A DNA stretch of 64,000 nucleotides, taken from Halodesulfurarchaeum sp. HSR-GB (GTDB lineage: Archaea > Halobacteriota > Halobacteria > Halobacteriales > Halobacteriaceae). Shown piece after piece: positions 24,713-33,716 of the stretch (position 1 is its first letter; every line of letters starts with the position of its first letter). Location of the stretch: positions 992,001 to 1,056,000 of the forward strand of contig NZ_JAVKGN010000001.1 in the NCBI RefSeq assembly GCF_031432215.1, in the 5' to 3' direction. The position numbers were made by a program, and so were the translations under genes. The notes under the pieces were generated by a model that was given only the letters and a program-made list of their open reading frames with translations, was not told the origin of the DNA and did no database searches.

Positions 24713-25333
24713 TCAGGAGAAGAACTGTTTGAGCTCTTCCTGCTTTGCCGCCTCGAACTGTGCGTTCACGGCGTCCTGGAGGGCCTGAATCCGGCCCTGT
24801 TTTGCCGAGATCGGGGCGATGATGTCCTGCCACTGGGTCCAGGGGGGCATCATCCCAAGCCGGTCGGCGATCTCGTCCAGCCGCTGGTCCCGATCCTCGA
24901 CCTTGTCGATCTTGTTCACCGCCACGACCGGCTGGATGCCGAGTTCCTCGAGCAGGGAGAAAAACTCTACGTCGTGTGGGAGTTCCTCTCGTTCCAGGTG
25001 GCGGTCGATGATGTCCACGGCGGCCTTCCCGTCGAGGACGAGTACGCCCACGAGGATCTTCTCGGCGTGGGCCTCCAGGTACCGGACCACGTCGGTTTTG
25101 ATCTGCTCGCGGGTCTCCTCGGGCACGCCCGACATGAAGCCAAAACCCGGCAGGTCGGTGATGACGAAGTCCTCGCTCGCCCAGTCGTAGTGGTTGGGGC
25201 GGCGGGTGACCCCCGGGTTGCGGCCGGTGTCGAAGGTGTGGCCGGTCAGCTGCCGCATGAGTGTCGATTTCCCCACGTTGGACCGGCCCACGAGTACCAC
25301 CTCCATCGAGCGGTCCGGTCGCGTCTCGAACAT
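24713..25333 (-). CDS. engB: GTP-binding protein EngB (YihA family)
   Basis: 206 residues, GTPase implicated in large-ribosomal-subunit assembly in bacteria. Motifs: GRSNVGKST (P-loop), GVTRRPNHY (switch I), DLPGFGFM (G3, DxxG), [10 protein letters not shown] (G4 NKxD) and ISAKQG (G5). The C-terminal helix ends in a positively charged stretch. Its ATG is 86 bases from the divergent DUF389 gene, which allows two promoters (a CTTAAG box is visible near 25390 for the other gene). Confidence 0.92.
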   Translation of the reverse strand: MFETRPDRSMEVVLVGRSNVGKSTLMRQLTGHTFDTGRNPGVTRRPNHYDWASEDFVITDLPGFGFMSGVPEETREQIKTDVVRYLEAHAEKILVGVLVLDGKAAVDIIDRHLEREELPHDVEFFSLLEELGIQPVVAVNKIDKVEDRDQRLDEIADRLGMMPPWTQWQDIIAPISAKQGRIQALQDAVNAQFEAAKQEELKQFFS

Positions 25334-25419
25334 ACCCCCGCTATCCGCTCGGGGGGTTTACGGGTTGTGGCCCGCATGTTGGCTGAAGGCTTAAGCCCCC
25401 GACCGCCGATTTTGGGGGC

Positions 25420-26715
25420 GTGCGCCTGGTCCAGATTGCGGTGCCGACGGGGAAACGAGGGGCGGTCCTCGAGACCCTCGACTCCCTCGACATCGAATAC
25501 GTCGTCTCCGAGGAGACCGGCTCGCGGGACAAATCCGCCGTCGTCCACTTCCCGCTTCCGGCGTCGGCCGTCGAGGACGTGCTCGACGAACTGCGCGAGA
25601 TAGGGATCGATGACGAGGCGATCACCGTCGTGGTCGAGGCCCAGACTATCGTCTCGCGGAAGTTCGACGCGTTGAAGGAGCGATACGAGGAGGAGAACGA
25701 AGAGGATTCGGCCAAGATCGCTCGCGGGGAAATCGTGGCCACGGTCGACGGGTTGGCCCCCAACATCTCGACGTACGTGATTCTGTCGGTCATCAGCGCC
25801 ATCGTCGCCACCGCGGGGATCCTGCTCGACTCGCCGGCGGTGGTCGTCGGCTCGATGGTGATCGCCCCACTCATCGGTCCGGCGATGGCCACGAGCGTGG
25901 GTTCCGTGGTCGCCGACCGGGAGATATTCGTCCGCGGGGTGACCCGCCAGGCGATCGGGTTCGGCGTCGCCATCCCCGCGGCCGCGCTGTTTGCGCTCTT
26001 CGCGAAGTCGGTCAACCTCGTCCCGCCAGGGATCGATCTGCTGGCGATCGAGCAGGTCAGCGGCCGACTCTCGCCGGACTTCCTCTCACTCGCGGTCGCC
26101 CTGGGAGCAGGGGTGGCCGGGGCGTTGAGCCTCTCGACCGGCGTGTCGACGGCCCTGGTCGGTGTCATGATCGCCGCGGCCCTGATCCCCCCGACCGCGG
26201 TCATCGGGATCGGTATCGCCTGGGCGATGCCCCAGGCCGTCCTCGGGGCGTCGGTCCTGGTTCTGGTGAACGTCCTCTCGATCAACCTGGCTGCCCTTCT
26301 CGTGTTGTGGTACGAGGGGTACCAGCCGGAGGACTGGTTCCAGCTATCCGAAGCGCGGACGGCCACGCTCAAGCGGATCGCCGTCCTGGCCGTCGCGATC
26401 GCCGCCCTCTCGGTGTTCCTGGGCGCGACGACGCTCGCGACCTACCAGAACGCGACCTTCGAGGATCAGGTACAGACGGAAGTCGAGGGCACGCTCGCCG
26501 GAATCGAAGACGCGGAACTGCTCGAAGTCGAGTTCAAGCACCGACAGACGCTGCTCTACCGTGACGTCGACGGTGTCGTCGTCTCGGTCGGGGTCAGGGC
26601 AGGGGACTCCCCACCGGAAGGCCTTGCAGCGGACCTCGCTACCCGGATCGAAACGGAGACGGGCCAGTCGGTACCCATCGAAGTGCGATACCTGGCGATC
26701 GAACGGGCCGGGTGA
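25420..26715 (+). CDS. DUF389/TIGR00341 family membrane protein
   Basis: 431 residues. N-terminal soluble part (1-110) with an alpha/beta fold, then about eight transmembrane segments beginning VILSVISAIVATAGILL, with VVGSMVIAPLIGPAMA as the family signature, then a soluble C-terminal domain (from about 345). This is the TIGR00341/DUF389 family, of unknown function and widespread in haloarchaea. The start codon is GTG at 25420; a CTTAAG box at about 25389-25395, centred 28 nt upstream, argues for a leaderless GTG start. The stop abuts that of the NOG1 gene in a TGATCA. Confidence 0.85.
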   Translation: MRLVQIAVPTGKRGAVLETLDSLDIEYVVSEETGSRDKSAVVHFPLPASAVEDVLDELREIGIDDEAITVVVEAQTIVSRKFDALKERYEEENEEDSAKIARGEIVATVDGLAPNISTYVILSVISAIVATAGILLDSPAVVVGSMVIAPLIGPAMATSVGSVVADREIFVRGVTRQAIGFGVAIPAAALFALFAKSVNLVPPGIDLLAIEQVSGRLSPDFLSLAVALGAGVAGALSLSTGVSTALVGVMIAAALIPPTAVIGIGIAWAMPQAVLGASVLVLVNVLSINLAALLVLWYEGYQPEDWFQLSEARTATLKRIAVLAVAIAALSVFLGATTLATYQNATFEDQVQTEVEGTLAGIEDAELLEVEFKHRQTLLYRDVDGVVVSVGVRAGDSPPEGLAADLATRIETETGQSVPIEVRYLAIERAG

Positions 26716-27696
26716 TCAGCGCTCGAAGGGCAACTCGATATCGACGTCGAGTCGTTCGATCGCGGCCTCGAGGACTTCCGTGGGTGTCTCGCCCACGATC
26801 TCCCCCGCGGTCTCACTCGGGATCGTCAGGTAGTGATCGGCCTCGATTTCTTCTGAGAGGTCGGCCTTGCTACAGACCACGATCATCGGCGCGTCGACGG
26901 TCGCCTCGATTTCGGCCTGCAATGCCTGCTGATCTTCGAGGGGATACCCACAGGTCTCGCTCGGATCGTAGAAGTAAAGCACCAGATCGGCGACGTGGGC
27001 GAGCGCGCTCGTGGCCTGGGACTCGATCTCGTTTCGCTCGCTTGCCGGCCGGTCCAGGAGTCCCGGCGTATCGACGATCTGGTAGGTCAGGTGGTCCCGC
27101 TCGACGTGGCCGACGTTGATCCCCGTGGTGGTAAAGGGGTAGGCGGCCGTCTCGTTGTGAGCGCGGGTCACGCTGTTGACGAAGGCCGTCTTCCCGACGT
27201 TGGGATAGCCCGCGACCGCGATGGTCGGGATCTCGGGGTCGATGTCGGGGAGTTTCGAAAGTGTGTTCCGGGCCTCGCCGATGGCTTCCAGGTCCGCCGC
27301 AACCTCGTTCATGACCGAGCCCATTCGGGCAAAGGCCTGCTGACGGATCTTCTTCGCGGCGTCGGCGTCGCCTTTGGGGAGTCGACCGATGTATTCCCGG
27401 CCGAGTTCGTGTGTCTTGTGCCCGGCCCAGGAGACCTCGGAGAGATGCTGGCGGAGATCATCGACACCCACGAGCGCGTCGGCGAGCTCGTAGTAGAAGG
27501 GATCGAGGGTCTCGAAGTCCGGCCAGTCCCGGACGACGTACTCGAGGTTGTCGCTGAGGACGTTCGAAGCCGTCTGCAACATCGACTGCTGGGCCTCGAC
27601 GCCGTGTTTGGCCCGGCCGGCCCGGGCCGCCCGCGAGAACGCCGTGTCGAGGAGCTCCGAGGCGGTGGGCGTGGTCTGGAGGTCCTCGAAAATCAT
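26716..27696 (-). CDS. NOG1 family GTPase
   Basis: 326 residues. The N-terminal helical domain (1-155) characteristic of NOG1 precedes the GTPase: GYPNVGKTAFVNSVT, TTTGINVGH (switch I), DTPGLLDRP (G3) and CSKADL (G4). NOG1/Nog1p is a large-subunit (60S) assembly GTPase in eukaryotes and the archaeal form is thought to have a ribosome-related role. The archaeal protein lacks the long C-terminal part of the eukaryotic one, so 326 residues is normal. With EngB two genes away, this is a small cluster of ribosome-assembly GTPases. Confidence 0.9.
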   Translation of the reverse strand: MIFEDLQTTPTASELLDTAFSRAARAGRAKHGVEAQQSMLQTASNVLSDNLEYVVRDWPDFETLDPFYYELADALVGVDDLRQHLSEVSWAGHKTHELGREYIGRLPKGDADAAKKIRQQAFARMGSVMNEVAADLEAIGEARNTLSKLPDIDPEIPTIAVAGYPNVGKTAFVNSVTRAHNETAAYPFTTTGINVGHVERDHLTYQIVDTPGLLDRPASERNEIESQATSALAHVADLVLYFYDPSETCGYPLEDQQALQAEIEATVDAPMIVVCSKADLSEEIEADHYLTIPSETAGEIVGETPTEVLEAAIERLDVDIELPFER

Positions 27697-27741
27697 GTTC
27701 CGGGATAGCCGCCGGGCACGTATAAGCCCGTTTATTGCCCG

Positions 27742-28032
27742 TTATTCTCGGCGGGTTTCGAGTTCCGCGAGCAGGTCTTCGGGTTCCATGTCCTGCATGG
27801 CGAGCAACACGAGCAAATGATAGACCAGATCGGCGGATTCGTGGGCGATCTCCGCTTTGTCCTCGTCTTTGGCCGCCAGGATGAGTTCGGTGGTCTCCTC
27901 GCCGAGTTTCTCCAGCACCGCGTTCTCGCCTTTCTTGTGGGTGAAAAGCGACGCCGTGTAGGAGTCCTCGGGCAGACGCGCTTTCCGGTCCTCGATCGTC
28001 TCGAAGAGGGCCTCGAGGATCGCTTCGCTCAT
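27742..28032 (-). CDS. hisE: Phosphoribosyl-ATP diphosphatase
   Basis: 96 residues, single-domain HisE. Hydrolyses PR-ATP to PR-AMP and diphosphate, the second step of histidine synthesis. MazG-like metal-binding segments: KLGEETTELILAAK and HESADLVYHLLVLLA, with the acidic residues that bind Mg2+. Its start overlaps the upstream DUF151 gene by 4 bases, so the two are translated together, which is a coupling that is not obviously metabolic. Confidence 0.93.
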   Translation of the reverse strand: MSEAILEALFETIEDRKARLPEDSYTASLFTHKKGENAVLEKLGEETTELILAAKDEDKAEIAHESADLVYHLLVLLAMQDMEPEDLLAELETRRE

Positions 28033-28475
28033 ATGTCCGTGACCTCCCGGATGTCCTCCAGATCGTCGAACTCCTCGGGGGCCCGCCCGCCGGTCTCGAA
28101 GACCGACTCCGCGATGCCGATGGGCGCGTCGGTTCGGGCCGCAAGGGCCAGCGAGTCGCTCGGCCGGGCGTCGATGACGGCGTCCGCACGCGGCGTGTTC
28201 AGGTGCAAATCGGCGATGTAGGTCCCCTCCTCCAGACCGGTGACGACCACCCTCTCGACCCGGCCGCCGAGTTCCTCGATGATGTCGAGCGTGAGGTCGT
28301 GGGTCAGCGGGCGGCCGATGTCCCGGGCGTCCAGGCCGCGGGCGATGCTGACCGCCTCGTCAAAGCCGATGAAGATGGGGAGAACGTCAGTCCGGTCTTC
28401 GACCCCCAGCAGTACCACCGGAACCGGCCCCTCCGCCGTTCCGGCGACCCGCACCCCGTCGATATACGCATCCAT
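28029..28475 (-). CDS. Bifunctional nuclease family protein (DUF151)
   Basis: 148 residues. The DUF151 fold is shown by VVLLGVEDRTDVLPIFIGFDEA near the start, with IARGLD and the long segment RPLTHDLTLDIIEELGGRVERVVV. Bacterial and plant members (BFN) have reported RNase and DNase activity; catalytic residues are not defined well enough to test here. It is the first gene of the unit with hisE. The end KETF-like charged tail (EDIREVTDI) runs into the hisE ATG. Confidence 0.85.
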   Translation of the reverse strand: MDAYIDGVRVAGTAEGPVPVVLLGVEDRTDVLPIFIGFDEAVSIARGLDARDIGRPLTHDLTLDIIEELGGRVERVVVTGLEEGTYIADLHLNTPRADAVIDARPSDSLALAARTDAPIGIAESVFETGGRAPEEFDDLEDIREVTDI

Positions 28476-28517
28476 GACAGCCCCTGGGAGTCCCAGGTAG
28501 AAATGATGCCCGTTCTC

Positions 28518-28682
28518 TCAGAACGAGACGATAGTCAGGATCCGGACGAGAATACCAAAGAGGGCGCCGAAGGCGACGATGGTCTTCGGGTCCATCGTGA
28601 TCGCATTCGAACCCTCCGAGTCGAAGTACCGGACCAGGCCGGCACTGGACATCAGGCCGCCGGAGTTCTGTCCGCTGCTCAT
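28518..28682 (-). CDS. Sec61 beta / preprotein translocase small subunit
   Basis: 54 residues: a flexible N-terminus [34 protein letters not shown] and one C-terminal transmembrane helix ([20 protein letters not shown]). The sequence pattern of [13 protein letters not shown] and a single tail helix identifies archaeal Sec61beta, the third subunit of the SecYE translocon. Too short to be found by length-based methods. It lies 42 bases upstream of the DUF151-hisE unit on the same strand, so co-transcription is possible; the thioredoxin gene is divergent. Confidence 0.9.
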   Translation of the reverse strand: MSSGQNSGGLMSSAGLVRYFDSEGSNAITMDPKTIVAFGALFGILVRILTIVSF

Positions 28683-28772
28683 AGACAGAGAAAAGCGGGA
28701 GACGGGCCTAAAGCTTTCGGGCTGGGGACGGGACGGTAACCCTTATGCGAGCGGCGGAGGTACCACGGATCG

Positions 28773-29045
28773 ATGGCCGAGGTAACCCTGATCGACTTTC
28801 ACGCCGACTGGTGTGGGCCCTGCAAGACCCAGGACCCGATCATCGAGGAGCTCGAAGCGGACTACGCCGATTCGGTGACCTTCGAGTTCGTCGACGTCGA
28901 TGCGAACCCCGACATGGCAAACGAGTATCAGGTCCGCTCGATCCCCACGGTGGTCGTCACGGCCGGCGACGAGGTAATCGAGCGCTTCGTCGGCGTGACC
29001 CAGCGCGAACCGATCGAGGAGGCCCTGCAGTCCGCCGGCGCGTAG
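28773..29045 (+). CDS. Thioredoxin
   Basis: 90 residues, compact thioredoxin. Active site WCGPCK at residues 13-18, cis-proline SIPTVVV in the middle, and an ending VGVTQREPIEEALQ. It reduces protein disulfides in the cytoplasm. The N-terminal first strand of classical thioredoxin (about 15 residues) is absent, as in other short haloarchaeal members. A CCTTATG box (about 28741-28747) centred 29 nt upstream of the ATG supports a leaderless start. Stop TAG abuts the convergent npdG stop. Confidence 0.92.
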   Translation: MAEVTLIDFHADWCGPCKTQDPIIEELEADYADSVTFEFVDVDANPDMANEYQVRSIPTVVVTAGDEVIERFVGVTQREPIEEALQSAGA

Positions 29046-29702
29046 TTACTGAATTTTCAGCCCGAGTCCGTGGGCGTCGTTTTCCGCACCCAGCGTGAGC
29101 AACAGCGGCGTGAGTGACTCTACCGCCGCGGCGTTCCCGAGCCCACCCGCTGTGAGAGTTCCCAGTCCGTCGATCGATTCGGCTACCTCCCTGACCTGTG
29201 CGACGGCGTCCGCACGATCCCCGAAGACGAGCGTGTCGAAATCCAGAGTGGCGTCCAGGTCGGCGAGTCGACCCGCCGGAAGCGTGTGAAAGGCCCCGAC
29301 GACTGGGTTCGGGTCGGGCGTCCGCTCTCGAACGAGTGCGGCGACACTTCCCTGAGGTGGCGGTGCGTAGCTCATGCCGTCCTCGCCGCGTTCCATTCCG
29401 ACCGCTGGGGTCACCACGATGGCCGTCTCTGCCAGCCGGTCTTCGACCATCGAAAGGAGGTCGCCGAGGTGATAGGGTGAGACGGCCAGGACGACGATGT
29501 CGGCCCGGGCGGCGGCCGCCCCGTTCTCGAAGCCCGAAATCGAGGTGGTCCCATCGAGTCGGGCCGCATACTCGCTGGCGGCCTCGCGAGCCTGGTCCGG
29601 GTCCCGGGACCCCACGAGCAGGTCGTGGTCCGTATCCCGGCCCCACCGGAGGGTCAGTCCCGCACCGAGGTCACCAGTCCCACCGAGCAGCGCGATTTGC
29701 AT
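29046..29702 (-). CDS. npdG: F420-dependent NADP reductase
   Basis: 218 residues from the ATG at 29702. Transfers hydride between reduced F420 and NADP+. The N-terminal Rossmann motif LLGGTGDLGAGL is followed by VGSRDPDQAREAA (NADP phosphate site), then AVSPYHLGDLL and AFHTLPAGRL, all typical for NpdG/FNO. The end GLGLKIQ is the typical C-terminal of the small enzyme. An in-frame ATG four codons upstream (29714) is less likely because MQIALLGG is the family start. It complements the F420 ligase CofE at 22.4 kb. Confidence 0.9.
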   Translation of the reverse strand: MQIALLGGTGDLGAGLTLRWGRDTDHDLLVGSRDPDQAREAASEYAARLDGTTSISGFENGAAAARADIVVLAVSPYHLGDLLSMVEDRLAETAIVVTPAVGMERGEDGMSYAPPPQGSVAALVRERTPDPNPVVGAFHTLPAGRLADLDATLDFDTLVFGDRADAVAQVREVAESIDGLGTLTAGGLGNAAAVESLTPLLLTLGAENDAHGLGLKIQ

Positions 29703-29744
29703 GCTCCGACTCACTGGCCCATCGGCGAAAAGCGTGGCGGCGAC

Positions 29745-30641
29745 TCAGACCGATTCCAGGATCGCCGGCAACTCGTTGACCGTCTCCACCACCGCCGCGG
29801 CCCCGACCGACTCGAAGGCTGCTCGCCCACTCGCACCTGCGAGCCCGCCCGTGAGCACGCCGATTCCGTAGTACTCGCGTCGCCGATCGCGCTCGGTCGC
29901 GTTCACGGCCGTTCGCACGTCGTCCCGGGTGTCCCCGGCGAAGGCGAGTGTTTCGGCACCCGTCCGTTCGGCGACCTGGATCAGGGCCGTGGGGTCGGGT
30001 TTGCCCGACCAGTCCTCCATCGCGTAGAGCCGATCGGCGGGCACCGAGAGCCCGACTCGGTCGAGGGCCAGGTGGGCCTCGGCCCGGGGGCGTCCCGTCA
30101 CGACTCCGATCTCGAAGTCCGCTGTCAGGGACTCGATCGTCGCCGGTTCGATCAGAATCGGCTCGTCCGCCATGAAACCTGCTGGGGGCAGGTCCAGGTC
30201 GCCCGTCGATCCAGTATACAGGTCCGGCTCGCCCCCTTCCAGGTCACGGTACCCCGACGGCCCGAGATACAGCTGCTGGAACACGTCCCGGAGCCGATCC
30301 GGGTCCCACGCCCCGAACACCGCGGTCGCTTCGCCGCCGAGCGCGTCACGAACGACGGCCTTCGCGCCGTCCAGGCCGCCGCCCTGCTCGGCGACGTGCT
30401 CGGTGAATTGCGTCACGTTCTGGTCGAGGCCCCGATCCCGGGCCAGCACGAACAGCGCGACGGCGTCCGAGAGGACCCAGTCGTTGTTGAACCCGCCGGC
30501 GTCTTTGAACGATTGGACTGCGGTCCGGGGAATCGTCTCGCCCACCAGGAGTTCGACACTCCGGACGATGGCCCGTCGATACGAGTTCGAGACGTCCACG
30601 AGGACCCCGTCGATGTCGAGGACGACCGCGTCGACCTGCAT
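29745..30641 (-). CDS. HAD family hydrolase (TIGR01548-type)
   Basis: 298 residues. HAD motif [16 protein letters not shown] at the start with the nucleophile aspartate, motif II in [11 protein letters not shown], motif III lysine in [13 protein letters not shown], and motif IV in [13 protein letters not shown] cap domain of about 130 residues lies between motifs I and II, with [13 protein letters not shown], a signature of the archaeal TIGR01548 HAD group of unknown substrate. Phosphatase activity is likely but the substrate is unknown. It and the UPF0146 gene 27 bases upstream are probably co-transcribed. Confidence 0.85.
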   Translation of the reverse strand: MQVDAVVLDIDGVLVDVSNSYRRAIVRSVELLVGETIPRTAVQSFKDAGGFNNDWVLSDAVALFVLARDRGLDQNVTQFTEHVAEQGGGLDGAKAVVRDALGGEATAVFGAWDPDRLRDVFQQLYLGPSGYRDLEGGEPDLYTGSTGDLDLPPAGFMADEPILIEPATIESLTADFEIGVVTGRPRAEAHLALDRVGLSVPADRLYAMEDWSGKPDPTALIQVAERTGAETLAFAGDTRDDVRTAVNATERDRRREYYGIGVLTGGLAGASGRAAFESVGAAAVVETVNELPAILESV

Positions 30642-30668
30642 ACCCGAGCCTGGCGGGGATGGCCGAAA

Positions 30669-31082
30669 TCAGTTGTGGGTCCGGTCGCGTCGGTCCGAAG
30701 CGTTGTGGACGTACACCGGTCCCGTTTCGGTGTCCTGCATGCGAGTCGGGATGAGAACGGGATCGCCCCCGAGCGTGGTGAAATAGAGCGGGATCGACGC
30801 GGTGTCGGCGAGATCGGCTGCCGGTCGCTGGAGTTCGGGGGGCAGTCGCAGGGCGTAGATCGCGTCCACGTCGCCATAACCCGTCCAGGTCGGGTCGGTC
30901 ACGTCGTCCAGGACGAAGTCCACGCCCGCCGGCACGTCCCGTCGAACTCGGTCGACGGCGGTCACGGCGACCCCGCGATCGACGAGTTCCGCCGCGACCG
31001 TGGTTCGGAAACCGATCCCCACCTCGACCAGCCGGTCATGACCGTCGAGCAATTTCAGCAGACCGGTCGGCAATCGACTCAC
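30669..31082 (-). CDS. UPF0146 family protein
   Basis: 137 residues. The N-terminus RLVEVGIGFRTTVAAELVDRG is a Rossmann-like glycine motif as in methyltransferases, with AVDRVR and DAIYALRLPPELQRP further on, fitting the archaeal UPF0146 family (function unknown). A Cys-free, mostly alpha/beta protein. The start MSRLPTGLLK is 39 bases from the divergent archaemetzincin. Confidence 0.85.
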   Translation of the reverse strand: MSRLPTGLLKLLDGHDRLVEVGIGFRTTVAAELVDRGVAVTAVDRVRRDVPAGVDFVLDDVTDPTWTGYGDVDAIYALRLPPELQRPAADLADTASIPLYFTTLGGDPVLIPTRMQDTETGPVYVHNASDRRDRTHN

Positions 31083-31121
31083 GGCGGGATGTTTATGGCC
31101 GATGGGGCGAAAACCCTTCCC

Positions 31122-31643
31122 ATGCGCGTCGATCTGGTCCCGATCGGGGAGGTCCCCGCGCCGGTCAAGCGAGAGGCCTCCGCGGTTCTTCGCTCAGTCT
31201 ACGATGCCTCCGTGTCTATCGCGACCGACCAGGACCTCCCCCGGGATGCTTACGACAGCGGGCGCGACCAGTACCGCGCCGAGGCGTTCATCGACCTGGC
31301 GGCCGAGGCCGCCCCCGGGGACCGGGCAGTCGGGCTGACGACCCAGGACCTCTACTACCGTCGGCGGAACTACGTCTTCGGCCTGGCCTATCTGGACGGC
31401 CGAAGCTGTGTGGTCTCGACGAACCGGCTCGGAACGTCCTCGGACGGCGGCTTCTCCCAGCGGTCGCCGGAGGCCGTGTTCGGTGACCGGGTCCGGAAGG
31501 AGGTCGTCCACGAGGTCGGACACATGCTCGGGCTCGATCACTGTGACAACAACCGCTGTGCGATGAGTTTCTCGCCGACGGTCCAGGAGGTCGACCGGAA
31601 GGAAGAGACCCTCTGTGGTACCTGTCAGCGCGAACTCTTCTGA
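31122..31643 (+). CDS. amzA: Archaemetzincin family zinc metalloprotease
   Basis: 173 residues. Zinc-binding motif HEVGHMLGLDHCDNNRC at 130-146 (His130, His134 and His140 as ligands, Glu131 as catalytic base), with additional cysteines 141, 146, 165 and 168 in the CxxC pair near the end (CGTC) that bind a structural zinc in archaemetzincins. Its biological substrates are not known. A GTTTATGG box at about 31091-31098, 28 nt before the ATG, gives a leaderless promoter. The start MRVDLVPIGE is the family start. Confidence 0.93.
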   Translation: MRVDLVPIGEVPAPVKREASAVLRSVYDASVSIATDQDLPRDAYDSGRDQYRAEAFIDLAAEAAPGDRAVGLTTQDLYYRRRNYVFGLAYLDGRSCVVSTNRLGTSSDGGFSQRSPEAVFGDRVRKEVVHEVGHMLGLDHCDNNRCAMSFSPTVQEVDRKEETLCGTCQRELF

Positions 31644-31717
31644 GCCGGTGCGAAAACTTGCCGCGATCCATGGAACAAGACCTAAGGGTCCCTCTCGAAT
31701 GAGTGAGAACGATCAGC

Positions 31718-33715
31718 ATGCCCGAAGACGAAACCGACGGCGCAATCGAAGCCCGTCTCGCCGAACAGGAGTACTTCCGGCCGCCGACCCGCTTTGTCGG
31801 CCAGGCAAACGAGACCGACCCCGCGGTCTATGACCGCTTCGAGGAGAATTACCCCGAGGCCTACGCCGAGTGGGCCGACCTGCTGGAGTGGAACTCGCGC
31901 TGGGACACGGTCCTCGATGACTCGAATCCCCCCTTCTACGAGTGGTTCAAAGGCGGGACGCTCAACGCCTCGGTCAACGCGGTCGACCGACACCTCCCCG
32001 AGCGAAAGGACCAGACGGCCCTGCTCTGGGAGGGTGAGCCCGGCGACACCGAACGCATCGCCTATCAGGACCTCTATCGCCGCGTCAACGAGATGGCGGC
32101 GGTCTATCAGGAGGTCGGCGTCCGCGAGGACGACATCGTCACGCTGCACCTGCCGATGGTCCCGGCCCTGCCGATCTCGATGCTCTCGGCGGCCCGCATC
32201 GGGGCCCCACACTCCGCGGTCTTCGGCGGGTTCTCCGCGCAGGCCCTGGCGGACCGGATCGACGACGCCGACTCGGACGTGGTCGTCACGATCGACGGCT
32301 ACTACCGCCGCGGGGAGTTCCTCGATCACAAGGCCAAAGCCGACGAGGCCCTCGAACTCGCGGAGACCGACGTCGAGACGGTCCTGCTCTTCAAGCGCGA
32401 GGACGAACTCCACCCCGACGTCGAGATCACGAGCGAGGATCCCTACGTCCTGGTCGATGAAGTGCTGGAGCAAAAACAGGGCGCACGCGTGGATCCGGTC
32501 GAGCGGGACGCCGAGGACCCCCTGTTCCTGATGTACACCTCGGGGACGACCGGCCAGCCCAAGGGGACACAGCACCGGACCGGCGGCTATCTGGCTCATG
32601 CCACCGCGACCTCGAAGTACGTCCTCGACATCGAACCCGAGGACACCTACTGGTGTTCGGCCGACATCGGGTGGATCACCGGGCACTCCTATATCGTCTA
32701 CGGGCCGCTCTCGCTGGGAACGACCAGCGTGATGTACGAGGGCGCACCGGACGCCCCGGACAAGGGCCGGATCTGGGAGATAGCCGAGAAGTACGACGTG
32801 GACATCTTCCACACCTCGCCCACCGCCGTGCGGATGTTCATGGAGTGGGGCGAGGAGATCCCCGCGCAGTATGACTTTGACTTCCGGCATATGACCACGG
32901 TCGGGGAACCGATCCAGCCCGAGGCCTGGCTCTGGTACTACGAGCACATCGGCGGCGGGGACGCGGTCATCGTGGACACCTGGTGGCAGACCGAGACCGG
33001 CGGCCACCTCATCACGAACCTGCCCGCGCTCAAGGACATGAAACCCGGCTCGGCCGGCCATCCGGTACCGGGTGTCAAGCCCGCGGTCTACGACGACCAG
33101 GGCCACCCGATCGAGAAGGGCTCGGCGCGGGCCGGCAACCTCGTCATCGAGCGGCCCTGGCCGGGCATGCTCCAGACGGTCTATGGCAACGACGAGCGGT
33201 TCATCGACGAGTACTGGCGGGAGTTCTCCGAGACGGACAGTGATGACCCCGCGGACTGGGTCTACAAGGCCGGGGACGGGGCCGTGCAGGCCGACGACGG
33301 GTACTTCCGTATCCTCGGGCGGCTGGACGACGTGATGAACGTCGCCGGCCACCGGCTCGGGACGATGGAGCTAGAGAGTGCAGTCGCGGAGGTCGAGGCC
33401 GTGGCCAACGCCGCGGTCGCGGGCCGTGAGGACCCACAGAAGGGCACGGTTCCGGACGTGTATGTCACCCTGCGGGACGGCTACGAGGAGAGCGAGGAGG
33501 TGCGTGCGGAGATCGTCGCTTCGATCGAGGACCAGATCGGGAAGTTCGCCCGCCCGGCCAACGTCTGGCTGGTCGAGGAACTCCCACAGACCCGCTCCGG
33601 AAAGATCATGCGACGGCTCCTGGAGGACATCTCGAACGACGAGGAACTGGGCAACACGACGACGCTGCGGGACCCGAGTGTCCCCGAACGGATTCGGGAA
33701 CACATCGACCACTGA
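31718..33715 (+). CDS. acs: Acetyl-CoA synthetase (AMP-forming)
   Basis: 665 residues. Makes acetyl-CoA from acetate, CoA and ATP. Signatures: MYTSGTTGQPKGTQHR (AMP-binding loop), WCSADIGWITGHSY, DTWWQTETGG (adenylate site), GRLDDVMNVAGHR and the late QTRSGKIMRRLL, which contains the lysine that is acetylated in bacterial Acs. A CCTAAGGG box (about 31681-31688) places the transcript near 31710, so ATG 31718 (MPEDETDG) is chosen; upstream in-frame GTG at 31703 would precede the transcript. Ends one base before rli on the other strand. Confidence 0.96.
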   Translation: MPEDETDGAIEARLAEQEYFRPPTRFVGQANETDPAVYDRFEENYPEAYAEWADLLEWNSRWDTVLDDSNPPFYEWFKGGTLNASVNAVDRHLPERKDQTALLWEGEPGDTERIAYQDLYRRVNEMAAVYQEVGVREDDIVTLHLPMVPALPISMLSAARIGAPHSAVFGGFSAQALADRIDDADSDVVVTIDGYYRRGEFLDHKAKADEALELAETDVETVLLFKREDELHPDVEITSEDPYVLVDEVLEQKQGARVDPVERDAEDPLFLMYTSGTTGQPKGTQHRTGGYLAHATATSKYVLDIEPEDTYWCSADIGWITGHSYIVYGPLSLGTTSVMYEGAPDAPDKGRIWEIAEKYDVDIFHTSPTAVRMFMEWGEEIPAQYDFDFRHMTTVGEPIQPEAWLWYYEHIGGGDAVIVDTWWQTETGGHLITNLPALKDMKPGSAGHPVPGVKPAVYDDQGHPIEKGSARAGNLVIERPWPGMLQTVYGNDERFIDEYWREFSETDSDDPADWVYKAGDGAVQADDGYFRILGRLDDVMNVAGHRLGTMELESAVAEVEAVANAAVAGREDPQKGTVPDVYVTLRDGYEESEEVRAEIVASIEDQIGKFARPANVWLVEELPQTRSGKIMRRLLEDISNDEELGNTTTLRDPSVPERIREHIDH

Positions 33716-33716
33716 C